Shown here piece after piece: positions 1 to 7,955 of a DNA stretch of 64,000 nt (position 1 is its first letter; the number at the start of each line of letters is the position of its first letter). Below the pieces are notes generated by a model that searched no databases, had not been told where the DNA came from, and worked only from the letters and a program-made list of their open reading frames with translations. This DNA is from Paraburkholderia bryophila (GTDB taxonomy: Bacteria > Pseudomonadota > Gammaproteobacteria > Burkholderiales > Burkholderiaceae). A program made the translations under genes and the position numbers. The DNA lies in assembly GCF_013409255.1 (NCBI RefSeq), contig NZ_JACCAS010000002.1:806001-870000 (forward strand), written 5' to 3'.

Positions 1-59
1 CAATACACGACCCACGCCGTCCACGGCATGACGATGGCAATGCTCTGAGCGAGATTCAT
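1..59 (-). CDS. Partial CDS, N-terminus of a membrane protein downstream of rhlA
   Basis: Only the first 19 codons lie in the window; the gene continues past the left edge. Its ATG overlaps the rhlA stop in the form ATGA, a sign of translational coupling and of a shared transcript. The visible residues begin MNLAQSIAIVMPWTAWVVY, hydrophobic and compatible with a first membrane segment. They do not resemble the start of the glycosyltransferase RhlB. Rhamnolipid clusters of Burkholderia carry transporter genes, so an export function is possible, but too little is visible to assign one. Confidence 0.6.
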   Translation of the reverse strand, partial: MNLAQSIAIVMPWTAWVVY

Positions 60-1045
60 GGCAGTTCGGCCTGTTGGAACGAGTGATCGGCGGTTGTCTC
101 AAACGCCACGCTGCCGACGTTGGCCATGCCGGCCACGTTAGCGACAGGCGCTTGCGACGCCGGCAAAAGGCACGATCGTGCGGCAAGCGTCTCGAAGCAA
201 TCGAGCGCGCGCTGGACCGGCGGCGGCCCGAAGTAGTCGAGAATCGCGGTGCGCACCTGGCGCAACGCCGGCTTACCTTCGAGGTCGAGGAAATGGCCGG
301 CCTGTCCGATCGTCGCGAACTCGGCACGCTTCAGATGCACGCTCAACGAACGGACGTCATCCGGCGTGGTGTACTCATCGAGATCGCCGTTGATGAACTT
401 CAGCCCGCAATCGATATTGCGGAATTCATGCAGGTACTGCTCGGGACGAATCGCCAGGATCTGCTCGACGTGAAACGCGACCTGCTCCTGCTCTTCGCGC
501 GGCAGCGTCGTCAGATAGCGATAGTTGTAGAGCTTCATGATGCGCGACAGATGCTTGCCCACCGTGTCGTTGAGCAGTTGCGCGGCCTTCAGGTTTTCGC
601 CGGCCGCTATATGGTCGCGCGCGGCGGTAACGTAGGCGGTCATCGCCTCGTTCAGGCGCGGCGAGAACGACGCGATCACCGCGCGCCTCACACTGGTGCG
701 TTCCCGCGACAGCGCCAGCAACGAGGCCACGCCGCCCCAGGAAACCGATAACAGGAAACTCGGTTCGAATAAGCGTATTAGATAAAGCAGAATGTCGACT
801 TCGTCGTCTTTAGACAGAACGAAGCTGCATTTATTATGCGTTTTCGATTGCCCGGCATAAGGCAAATCAAAACAGATAGGGTTATAGCGTTCGCCGAGAT
901 ATTTGATTGTCTGACCGAACGAGGCTGTGGTAGCCAGCGCGCCGTTGATCAGAATGACACTCTCGAAGGCCGGATCGAATACGTGACGTTCAACGTAGAC
1001 TTTCAGGCCCGCCGGCAGCGGAACAAGGAGTTTTTCGATGGGCAT
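56..1045 (-). CDS. rhlA: RhlA-like 3-(3-hydroxyalkanoyloxy)alkanoate synthase
   Basis: RhlA joins two 3-hydroxyacyl chains from fatty acid synthesis to make HAA, the lipid half of rhamnolipids and a surfactant in its own right. The 329-residue protein is an alpha/beta hydrolase with the nucleophile elbow VSWGG (Ser102), Asp223 in GDLDEYTT and His251 in AGHFLDLEG. These are the triad positions known for the Pseudomonas enzyme. The first ~280 residues read like Burkholderia RhlA. The C-terminus adds a low-complexity tail of about 50 residues rich in Ala and Val. No clear Shine-Dalgarno precedes the ATG. A bulged inverted repeat lies at 1128-1178 in the leader. The gene is coupled to the next one at its stop. 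Family assignment is firm; whether the cell makes full rhamnolipids cannot be seen here. Confidence 0.88.
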   Translation of the reverse strand: MPIEKLLVPLPAGLKVYVERHVFDPAFESVILINGALATTASFGQTIKYLGERYNPICFDLPYAGQSKTHNKCSFVLSKDDEVDILLYLIRLFEPSFLLSVSWGGVASLLALSRERTSVRRAVIASFSPRLNEAMTAYVTAARDHIAAGENLKAAQLLNDTVGKHLSRIMKLYNYRYLTTLPREEQEQVAFHVEQILAIRPEQYLHEFRNIDCGLKFINGDLDEYTTPDDVRSLSVHLKRAEFATIGQAGHFLDLEGKPALRQVRTAILDYFGPPPVQRALDCFETLAARSCLLPASQAPVANVAGMANVGSVAFETTADHSFQQAELP

Positions 1046-1432
1046 GGCGTATTCGCATGCACTTGCGTCGAAGCAAATGCGTACCGATACCGCGCCCGCA
1101 CTCGCGGGCGCCTTGCGGCCGTGCCACCGCGGATCAGGCCCATGCGACTTGCCTTTGCGCCGGCAAGTCTGATCCGCGACGACCGCTCCTGCACCGAAGC
1201 CTTAGCTTTCGATGCCTCGTGAACTATCTTATATGCACTAATTGAATGCACGCTAGAAACGGCCAACCGTGCTATTCATTGAATACCAGTCTGTCGCTTC
1301 TGCGTTAAGACTAGATGTCAATATACGATAGCAAACCGGTTTTTAAAACAATTTCAAAACTATTTTTTCAGAAAATCTTATTCATGCAGACGGCATGAGA
1401 AATGCGATGTTTAGGCGAATGTAGTCTATTTG
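1046..1432. promoter_or_regulatory. rhlA upstream region with bulged inverted repeat
   Basis: This stretch has no gene and probably holds the rhlA promoter. Two parts stand out. Positions 1128-1137 pair with 1169-1178, and 1146-1153 pair with 1162-1169, giving a long hairpin with one bulged side. It lies about 85-135 bases upstream of the ATG, either in the leader RNA or as a protein-binding site. Positions 1310-1410 are AT-rich and a likely site for promoter elements. I see no convincing lux box. Confidence 0.45.
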
Positions 1433-2695
1433 TCAGAGTTGCGACTCCAGTAACGGGATACATTTCTCGATCAGCTTCTCGGTGAACGGCCGGTGCAACC
1501 AGGCTTCGAGCGTGATCTGTTGCGACTCTTTGAGGTCGTCGGCGAAAACCGCTGTTTGCTGCTTCGCGAAGTCGCGGTCGTAGATGTTCAGATTCGCTTC
1601 GTCGTTGAGCTTGAACGAACGGCTGTCGAAATTGGTCGAGCCGACCGACACCAGGTATTCATCCACCACCAGCAATTTGCAATGGAACATGGTGGGCTGA
1701 TACTCGAAGATCTCCACACCCGCTTCAAGCAGATCGCCCCAACACGCACGCGATGCTTCGCGAACCGTGTGCGTGTCGATGCGCTTACCCGGTGTGATGA
1801 TTTGCACTTTCACACCGCGCTTCGCGGCCTCGACGATCGCGTTGATCGTCAGCTTGTCGGGCACGAAGTAGGCGCTCGCCAGATGAATGCTGTGAGTGGC
1901 CGCCGTGATCGCCATCAGGTACATCAACTGCATGTCGTCGCTGCCGCCCGAAGGCGAGCTGCTGAACATATGCGCGAGGCCCTCGCCGGCGGCTTCCACT
2001 TTTGGAAAGTAGTCCGCGCCATGCAGTACATTGCCCGACGCTTTGACCCAGTTGTCCATGAACACCGCTTGCATGTGACCGACCACGGGGCCGGCAACGC
2101 GGAAATGCGTGTCACGCCAATGCTTTTCATCCTGCGCGTGGCCGGTCCATTCCGGCGCTATGCCCACGCCGCCGGTGAAACCAATCCGTCCGTCGATCAC
2201 CAGCAGTTTGCGGTGCGTGCGGTCGTTCATTCGACCAAGACCGGTCCAGTGCGGCTTGTGATACTGAATGACTTCGGCCCCGCCGTCGCGCAGCAGATTC
2301 AGATAACGCTTGTCCATTTTCGACGAGCCGACCCAATCGAGCAGCACATGCACCGCCACGCCTTCGCGTGCTTTATCCGCCAGAGCCTGGGCGATCTGCT
2401 CGCCTATTTCACCGGACCAGTAAATGAACGTCTCGAAGGTGATGGTGTGGCGCGCGGATCGAATGCCTTCGAGCATCGAAGGAAAGATGCGGTCGCCGTT
2501 GAGCAGCATCTCGAAGCGGTTGCCGGCAATAACCGGCGGCCCCAGCAACAGTCCCATGGAACGCAGGAATTGCGGATCGTCGCTGGCGTAACGCCGCTCT
2601 ATTTTGTGTTCGATCTTCTTCTCGCCACTCGACAGATTGGCAATCAGCAAAACAATAATGAGCGTAACGAACGCGGTGATAGGTATTGTCAGCAT
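1433..2695 (-). CDS. Cardiolipin synthase-like phospholipase D family protein
   Basis: Membrane-bound enzyme that probably makes cardiolipin by transfer of phosphatidyl groups. The 420-residue protein starts with one membrane segment (about 4-22). It has two HKD motifs: HRKLLVIDG at 161-169 followed by the GG of IGFTGG, and HCKLLVVDE at 338-346 followed by GSTNFDSRS. Two HKD motifs make one active site in this superfamily. The length fits the ClsB-type enzymes, which have fewer membrane segments than ClsA. It stands alone, tail-to-head with rhlA on the same strand. Substrate class is inferred from family only; another phospholipid transferase is possible. Confidence 0.85.
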   Translation of the reverse strand: MLTIPITAFVTLIIVLLIANLSSGEKKIEHKIERRYASDDPQFLRSMGLLLGPPVIAGNRFEMLLNGDRIFPSMLEGIRSARHTITFETFIYWSGEIGEQIAQALADKAREGVAVHVLLDWVGSSKMDKRYLNLLRDGGAEVIQYHKPHWTGLGRMNDRTHRKLLVIDGRIGFTGGVGIAPEWTGHAQDEKHWRDTHFRVAGPVVGHMQAVFMDNWVKASGNVLHGADYFPKVEAAGEGLAHMFSSSPSGGSDDMQLMYLMAITAATHSIHLASAYFVPDKLTINAIVEAAKRGVKVQIITPGKRIDTHTVREASRACWGDLLEAGVEIFEYQPTMFHCKLLVVDEYLVSVGSTNFDSRSFKLNDEANLNIYDRDFAKQQTAVFADDLKESQQITLEAWLHRPFTEKLIEKCIPLLESQL

Positions 2696-2844
2696 GCGTG
2701 GCCTCGATGCTAACCGGCGAGGCGTGCCGAATGCACGCCCTGCGGTTCGATGAACAGACGCGGACCCAAGGCCCGGTTTTTGTCACGAACGCAGGACGCA
2801 TTGCGCGTGCCCGTTGCAGGCCCGCGCCTTGCTACTTGACTGCT

Positions 2845-3330
2845 TTATCTGACGAGCGAGAACGCCTCGCGGCTGGCAATTTCACCAGCGCCATAAACGC
2901 CGACCACCGTATAGTCCGACGCCACACACTCGAACGTGGATTCGTTGAACGTGATGACGAAATGCCGCTGTGCAGGAATGGGCGACTCGACTGCCGAAAT
3001 CTCGGCCGCCAGCGACGAATTCATGACTTCATGAACCGACAAGCCGGTCAAACCTTGCGAGGCGAGCGGATGAATTTCCAGATCGACATCGCCGGGCGGT
3101 CCCAGCCGATGAAATACTGCGTCCGGAAAGAGCACCGTACAGTAGGGGTCGTCGTCGGGATCAAATGGCCCGAAGCGTTCAAAGTCGGCTTCCGCAATCG
3201 GATAAGCCAGAATTACCCGGCGGGCACTCGCGACGATGAAGGGTTCAGCGGCGTTCGCCGCGGGCTGAGGAACTGAGTCCAGCAGGACGACCTGGTCCTC
3301 CTGCTGGGATGATGCAAGCGTGCTGGTCAT
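2845..3330 (-). CDS. Hypothetical protein downstream of H-NS-like gene
   Basis: A 161-residue protein of no family I recognise. It is acidic, with an Asp-rich stretch (FDPDDDPYC) near residue 57, no signal peptide and no membrane segment. The second half contains FVITFNESTFECVAS, consistent with a beta-rich fold resembling a DUF1488-type domain, although I cannot confirm that. It follows the H-NS-like gene by 22 bases on the same strand, so the two are probably cotranscribed. A GGAG lies 13 bases before the ATG. Confidence 0.72.
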   Translation of the reverse strand: MTSTLASSQQEDQVVLLDSVPQPAANAAEPFIVASARRVILAYPIAEADFERFGPFDPDDDPYCTVLFPDAVFHRLGPPGDVDLEIHPLASQGLTGLSVHEVMNSSLAAEISAVESPIPAQRHFVITFNESTFECVASDYTVVGVYGAGEIASREAFSLVR

Positions 3331-3352
3331 CTACTTCGCGACTCCGTAGCGC

Positions 3353-4207
3353 TTATGCGCCGGCTTGCACGGTCGAGGCTTGCGGCGCGGCGGCAGCCGA
3401 ACCGGCTGCCTTCGCCGCGGGTTTGCGACCCGGCGCTTTTCTCGCTACCCGGGTTGCGGCGGCTTTCTTCGCTGCGGGTTTCGCTGCCGCTGTTTTTCTG
3501 CTCGCTGCGCTGACCTTCTTTGCGGCGGTCTTTTTGGAAGCCGTCGCTTTCTTGGCCACGACTTTCTTTGCCGCTGCCTTCTTGCTCACCGCGCCGCTGG
3601 TTGCCGCCGCTTTTGCTTTACCGGCCGTTTTAGCCACGGCTTTACCCGCTTCTTTCGCTCCGGCTGCCGCGCTGTCGATCAGGAATTTGCTACGGTCTTT
3701 GACCGTTGCGAGCCATGCCGGCGCCGGGCCACGTCCACTCCAGGTCGCGCCGGTTTTCGGGTTGTGGTACTTGGCCGGTTGCGCGCCTTTAGGCTGACCT
3801 TTACCGCCTTTCGCATGCGTGACCGCCGCTTTCGCAATGGACTTCAATTCACTCGCGCCTTCAACCAGGTATTGAGTACGGTCTTTGACACCGGCAATCC
3901 AACCCGGCGCGCGGCCGTGACCGGTCCAGGTTGCACCGGTTTTATGATCGCGATACTTGGCCGGCTTACCGCCCGTTACCGCTTTTACCTTGCCGTTTCC
4001 GCCATGGCCGTTTCCGCCATGGCCGTTCAGGCCTTTTGCCGCGCGCCGCGCTTTTGCTTTGGCTTCGATATCCGTGGTAGTCAGGCCATGCTTGAGCATC
4101 AGTCCGCGAATCTGGTCGACCGCATCTTGTGCTTTCCTGGCAATAAGGACGTCCGCTTGCGCCTGGAGCTTCTTAAGCTTTGCTTGGATTTGCTCTAACG
4201 AAGGCAT
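3353..4207 (-). CDS. H-NS family protein with two DNA-binding domains and histone H1-like tail
   Basis: Nucleoid-associated protein that likely binds AT-rich DNA and silences or compacts it. The N-terminal ~60 residues form a coiled-coil-like oligomerisation segment. Two H-NS C-terminal domains follow: the first has TGATWTGHGRAPGWI (about 90-104), the second TGATWSGRGPAPAWL (about 152-166). From about residue 180 to the end the protein is a Lys/Ala-rich tail with repeated AAKK and KKTAAKK units, like eukaryotic histone H1 and the bacterial H1-like proteins. Glycine/histidine repeats (GHGGNGHGGNG) join the first two parts. A good AAGGAG precedes the ATG. Ordinary H-NS has one DNA-binding domain and about 100-135 residues, so this is a doubled, tailed version. 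Confidence 0.88.
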   Translation of the reverse strand: MPSLEQIQAKLKKLQAQADVLIARKAQDAVDQIRGLMLKHGLTTTDIEAKAKARRAAKGLNGHGGNGHGGNGKVKAVTGGKPAKYRDHKTGATWTGHGRAPGWIAGVKDRTQYLVEGASELKSIAKAAVTHAKGGKGQPKGAQPAKYHNPKTGATWSGRGPAPAWLATVKDRSKFLIDSAAAGAKEAGKAVAKTAGKAKAAATSGAVSKKAAAKKVVAKKATASKKTAAKKVSAASRKTAAAKPAAKKAAATRVARKAPGRKPAAKAAGSAAAAPQASTVQAGA

Positions 4208-4431
4208 TTGATTGCTCCTTATAGGTTGATCGTCGAACTATGCCATGAATGACATGAGAAAGGCAGATCTATGTGGCTATAAAGCAGCAGCCTTACCCGA
4301 TCATGCATGCCGTGGAGTCCGAACCTTTCGGGTTCTCTAATCGTCACTACTCGATAGCCATCCTTTTACTTCCCTACCCGTTACGTTGTCTGTCGCCTCT
4401 TTTTTGCTTCCGATCATTTTTTCCGAACGAC

Positions 4432-4770
4432 TCATGCAGGCGTAAACACTACCGCCTGGCGATCCGCGATGTACCTCACGCTGCGTATGAAGCGGTATTG
4501 CTGATCGTCGGCGGTAATCCGGTTGAGTCCCAGGCGGGTGAGCGCCAGCATATCGTCCGCCTGGGTGGCGGCCACTACGCCGTGACCGGTCAATTGCTCC
4601 AGCGCGCCGGACGGATCGCCGATATAAACACTGCGCACGTGCGTGCCGATCCGCATCAGGACCACGCTCTCTCCCTCATCGAGCGCCAGTTCGAGATAGC
4701 CGGCAAGCGTTCGCAACGACTCCGGCGTGCAAGTCTGAGACTGATAGATTGCAGCGTTCGATAACATCAT
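4432..4770 (-). CDS. Hypothetical protein, 112 residues
   Basis: Small protein of unknown function without signal peptide or membrane segment. It is a compact alpha/beta sequence with no recognised motif. The coding frame uses GC-rich third positions like its neighbours, which supports a real gene. Two ATG codons in tandem open the frame (4770 and 4767). It stands alone between the H-NS-like gene and a divergent small secreted protein. Confidence 0.6.
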   Translation of the reverse strand: MMLSNAAIYQSQTCTPESLRTLAGYLELALDEGESVVLMRIGTHVRSVYIGDPSGALEQLTGHGVVAATQADDMLALTRLGLNRITADDQQYRFIRSVRYIADRQAVVFTPA

Positions 4771-5016
4771 TTGCGTTTCCCCGTGTCACGCGTCAAGCGA
4801 AGGCCGCCGCCGCGTGCGGCGGCAATAGTCGCTTCTACTATAGGCAAGCATTCGGAGATTCAAAGGAGAGCGGTCGTTTTTTTATCGTTTGAGTGGGTTT
4901 GCACGCTGAACGGCTTTAAAAAATCCCATTGCCGGCAAGCCGGGTTGCTGAACGGGCTATTGAAATGGCGTCGATTAGCGCCACCTTGGGACAACTCAAC
5001 AGAACGGTACTTTCAG

Positions 5017-5253
5017 ATGAAAGCTGGTTACATCAAAACGACCCTCGCGGCGGCGGCACTCACTTTGGCGGCGATCGGCACGGCAAATGCGGCGGGTTGT
5101 ATCAAGGGGGCAGTCGTGGGCGGCGTGGCGGGGCACTACGCCGGGCATCATGCGGTAGTGGGCGCGGTGGGTGGCTGCATCGTGGGACACCATCTGGCCA
5201 AAAAACACGCGCAGGAACAGGCGGCGCAGCGCCAACAGATGCGAGCGGAATAG
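5017..5253 (+). CDS. Small secreted glycine-zipper protein
   Basis: A 78-residue protein with a signal peptide (about 1-23, ending in TANA) and then a glycine/alanine/histidine-rich segment with GAVVGGVAGHYAGHH and GAVGGCIVGHHLAKK. This is the pattern of glycine-zipper surface-antigen-like proteins, which sit in or near the outer membrane. The short charged C-terminus (AQEQAAQRQQMRAE) is likely helical. I chose the ATG at 5017 because the signal peptide begins there; the frame is open further upstream but that part looks non-coding. Role unknown. Confidence 0.7.
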   Translation: MKAGYIKTTLAAAALTLAAIGTANAAGCIKGAVVGGVAGHYAGHHAVVGAVGGCIVGHHLAKKHAQEQAAQRQQMRAE

Positions 5254-5350
5254 CGGGAAAGTACTAAAACGGCGGCGCGGCGGCGGCGGTTTGCACGGCC
5301 GCCGCCGTGTCCCGGCGAACACTGGCGAACCGGCCAACAGGCCAGCGCAA

Positions 5351-6424
5351 TTACGCTATGCGCACGCCATGAGCCGGCAGAATCTCCTGCGTCGTCACGA
5401 AGCGGTGTTCTTTGACCGAGTCATGAAATAGACGGTAATCACTCTTTTCAAACGCATCCGTCCATTGGGGCTTGTCGCCCGTGTCGTCATCACACTGCAA
5501 ACCGGTGGCGTTGCACTTCCAGGAACCGGGGCCTTTGGCCACATACTGCGGAATCGATTCCTGCAAACCCGGAATGCCACCCGAGCTCACCGCGTCGCAA
5601 ATCGTCTTCAGACGCTCGTTATCGTCCAGATTCCGATTGGTATCGAGAAGCTCGGTGAGTGCCTCTTTCACGTTCGGCGGCAAACCGGGTTGCGTTTCAA
5701 AGTCTTCCCGGTCAGCGACATAGGCGCGCACCGCGCGGCAAGCCATCTCGGCCGCCTGCACGAACTCCGGCAAATTGTGTCTTTCGATGAACTCGTTTCT
5801 GCCGTCGATGTAATGCCATTTGGCCCACGGCTGGTCGGGATAGTGCAACGCGGCGCCGTGACCGACCGGTAGCGCCACCGTGAGCACGTCTTCTTCGATG
5901 TTCTCGATCAGATGTTGGGTGGCCAGCTTCAATCTGGCAAACCAGCCTTTACGCGTGCAATCCTGCGACTCCAGTAAATGAACCCGGTTCGCCGGACTCT
6001 CGATACCGGAGAATCCCTGGTGCGCCCAGGTATCGACGTAGGTGTGAAGCGTCACGCCCAGACGGTGCAATGCCGTTTCGGCGCCCCGCTGCCGGATCGC
6101 CCTGCGCACCATTTCGCGCGCCACCTCGCTATCCGGACGGCACACGGCTTTTTCCTGCAGCGTGTCGCCCTCGCCTGCCGGCAGAAAATGAAAAGGCGCC
6201 CAGACGAGACGGTTCTGGTCATTCTCCGTGTTGGCATAGTCGAACATCTTGTGCGCGGTGGCGAAGCGTTCGAACGTCTCGCCCCCTTCGAAGCGCAGTA
6301 TTCCCGCCGTCGTCGCATCGTCGACATACTGGCAGGCGTGCGCAACGGTAAGCGCGTCGCTTGCCGCCATGCCGCCAATGCGAGCGGCGATATAGACCAC
6401 ACCATAGTGAAAGTCGATATTCAT
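5351..6424 (-). CDS. DUF6765-like protein with HxxxDTWAHQ motif
   Basis: A 357-residue soluble protein matching my recollection of the DUF6765 family. It starts MNIDFHYGVVYIAARIGG, followed by AHACQYVDDAT, and has HTYVDTWAHQGFSG near residues 127-140. The histidine/aspartate pattern recalls zinc-binding phospholipase C-like folds, but no enzyme activity is known to me. There is no signal peptide. A TGGAG motif precedes the ATG. It stands as a single gene convergent with the small glycine-zipper gene. Function unknown. Confidence 0.72.
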   Translation of the reverse strand: MNIDFHYGVVYIAARIGGMAASDALTVAHACQYVDDATTAGILRFEGGETFERFATAHKMFDYANTENDQNRLVWAPFHFLPAGEGDTLQEKAVCRPDSEVAREMVRRAIRQRGAETALHRLGVTLHTYVDTWAHQGFSGIESPANRVHLLESQDCTRKGWFARLKLATQHLIENIEEDVLTVALPVGHGAALHYPDQPWAKWHYIDGRNEFIERHNLPEFVQAAEMACRAVRAYVADREDFETQPGLPPNVKEALTELLDTNRNLDDNERLKTICDAVSSGGIPGLQESIPQYVAKGPGSWKCNATGLQCDDDTGDKPQWTDAFEKSDYRLFHDSVKEHRFVTTQEILPAHGVRIA

Positions 6425-6610
6425 GGCAGGCGCTCCAGACGCGCGTCGAATGACGGTGGGATCGTACAGGTTGGTGCGGCCAGGTAGAATCCGCGTCGGC
6501 GCACGGGTAGAGAGTAAACGAAGAAGTCCGGCCGGACTTTAAATAAAGCCCTCTCGCGTCGACACGTTTCAGACACCCTTCTGACACGCACAGTACGTTG
6601 AATAAAAAAA

Positions 6611-6639
6611 AGCCCCGCTGCGATTTCCGCAGCGGGGCT
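6611..6639 (-). terminator. Rho-independent terminator of the FKBP gene
   Basis: A perfect 12-bp stem (6611-6622 with 6628-6639) and a 5-base loop, followed on the minus strand by a T-run (the A-run at 6603-6610 on the plus strand). It lies 23 bases past the FKBP stop. Confidence 0.9.
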
Positions 6640-6661
6640 TTCTCTTTGCGCAGGTCGCGCT

Positions 6662-7066
6662 TTATTGCTTGACGATGTCGACCAGCTCAACTTCAAACGT
6701 CAGGTCGCTATTCGGCGGAATCGCGCCGACGCCACGATCGCCATAAGCGGTCGCCGCCGGGCAGGTCAGCTTCGCCTTACCGCCCACTTTCATCTTCTGC
6801 ACGCCTTGCGTCCAGCACGGAATCACGCGGTTCAGCGGGAACGTAGCCGGGCCGCCGTGGCTCGCGGAACTATCGAACTCGGTACCGTTGGCTAGCGTGC
6901 CACGGTAGTTGACCTTGACGACGTCGGTCGCGGCCGGTTGGGCGCCGGTGCCCTGCTTCAGTTGTTCGACGATCACGCCGGAAGGCAGTTTTTCGGTGGT
7001 GGGCGCGGCGGCCATTGCCGTCGAAGACAACACGGCTGCGGCGACCAAAGCAACGATAGATTTCAA
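6662..7066 (-). CDS. Secreted FKBP-type peptidyl-prolyl cis-trans isomerase
   Basis: Periplasmic foldase that speeds rotation around prolyl bonds. The 134-residue protein has a signal peptide (1-19, ending STAMA) and a single FKBP domain with VKVNYRGTLANGTEFDSS, the FPLNRVIPCWTQGVQKM segment and the AYGDRGVGAIPPNSDLTFEVELVDI end. These cover the usual FKBP active-site positions (Tyr, Phe, Asp, Val-Ile, Trp, Tyr, Phe). The start is a TTG at 7066-7064, supported by GGAGA eight bases upstream and by the signal peptide. A strong terminator follows, so it is a single-gene unit. Confidence 0.9.
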   Translation of the reverse strand: MKSIVALVAAAVLSSTAMAAAPTTEKLPSGVIVEQLKQGTGAQPAATDVVKVNYRGTLANGTEFDSSASHGGPATFPLNRVIPCWTQGVQKMKVGGKAKLTCPAATAYGDRGVGAIPPNSDLTFEVELVDIVKQ

Positions 7067-7218
7067 AGCAAGTCTCCAGGTGAAGGGTGCGCCTCATTGT
7101 AACGGATCGCCTGGCGTGCACCCCGCGCCGGGTAGTCCATGCATTGGCGCGTCGCCAGGGGGCTTCGCGAAAGACCCAATGAGAGCCCTGTTCTGGCAGC
7201 GCTTTCACCGGCACGGAT

Positions 7219-7755
7219 CTATTCGGCGTCGGTGTCTTCGTTCTCGTTGTGGTCCAGCAGTGGACCGCTTTTCGCCATTTCACGCTGATTCAATACCACC
7301 GCCTGTTGTTCCATCCGTTTGAGTAGTCCGTCGAGAAGAACGGCTTCTTCATCGCTCAGACAGGCGGCGAACTCGGTGTTATAGCGTTGCCCGCTCTTTC
7401 GGGCGTGCTCGTAGACCTGACGGCCGGCTTCGGTCAGCGCGAGTACGGTCAGTCTCTTGTTCTCCGGCAGGCGCGTTTTCGCAATCAGGCCTTTATTGAC
7501 CATGTTCGCGACGCAGCGGCTTGCGACCACCATATCGAGCGCTGCCTGTTCGGCGAGCTGCGTCAGACTCGCATCCGGGTATTTACCGACGAACGCGAGA
7601 ATGCGCCAGTCACGTCGGGTAATGCCGAGTTCTCGCCGGAACATCAGGCCGGCACCCTGAACCGCCACTCGCGCCAGGTTATGCAGCCGGTACAGCAGGA
7701 ATTCGTCGATGTGCTCGGGATGCTTCAACACAGGCGGCAATGAAGGATCGGACAC
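7219..7755 (-). CDS. MarR family transcriptional regulator
   Basis: Winged-helix repressor of 178 residues, GTG start at 7755. The DNA-binding part spans about 45-115: an N-terminal dimer helix, TRRDWRILAFVGKYPDASLTQLAEQ and the wing region around KTRLPENKRLTVLALTEAG, which is the MarR signature. The gene is divergent from the sulfatase/MFS pair, with ~200 bases between the starts holding two small inverted repeats, so it likely controls that pair and itself. The effector ligand is unknown; a substrate or product of the sulfatase pathway would be the natural guess. Confidence 0.87.
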   Translation of the reverse strand: MSDPSLPPVLKHPEHIDEFLLYRLHNLARVAVQGAGLMFRRELGITRRDWRILAFVGKYPDASLTQLAEQAALDMVVASRCVANMVNKGLIAKTRLPENKRLTVLALTEAGRQVYEHARKSGQRYNTEFAACLSDEEAVLLDGLLKRMEQQAVVLNQREMAKSGPLLDHNENEDTDAE

Positions 7756-7825
7756 GGTGAGTGTAGGGAAATTGTTGGCTCGCCGGCCATTATGACGCGC
7801 TTTTCCCGCAACAGCCCCGGCCTAT

Positions 7826-7857
7826 TGTGCATCCGCACATATATTTGATTAGGTCAA
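7826..7857. promoter_or_regulatory. Candidate MarR operator in the divergent promoter
   Basis: Two short inverted repeats lie close together between marR and the sulfatase gene: TGTGC/GCACA at 7826-7839 and TTGA/TCAA at 7845-7857. The second has the length and symmetry of MarR-family sites. Assignment is inference from position and symmetry only. Confidence 0.35.
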
Positions 7858-7955
7858 TCGTGGCGTTCGTTTCTAGCATCGAACATCTTTCCGGTTCGTT
7901 ACCGCTTCTTCTCTCTATTCCATTCAGGCCGCAAGGCCGCAGACGGTGCTTACAG

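Noticed and set aside
1310..1410. lux-type box for quorum control of rhlA
   Set aside because: I could not find a convincing 18-20 bp dyad of the lux type; only AT-richness and the hairpin at 1128 are visible.
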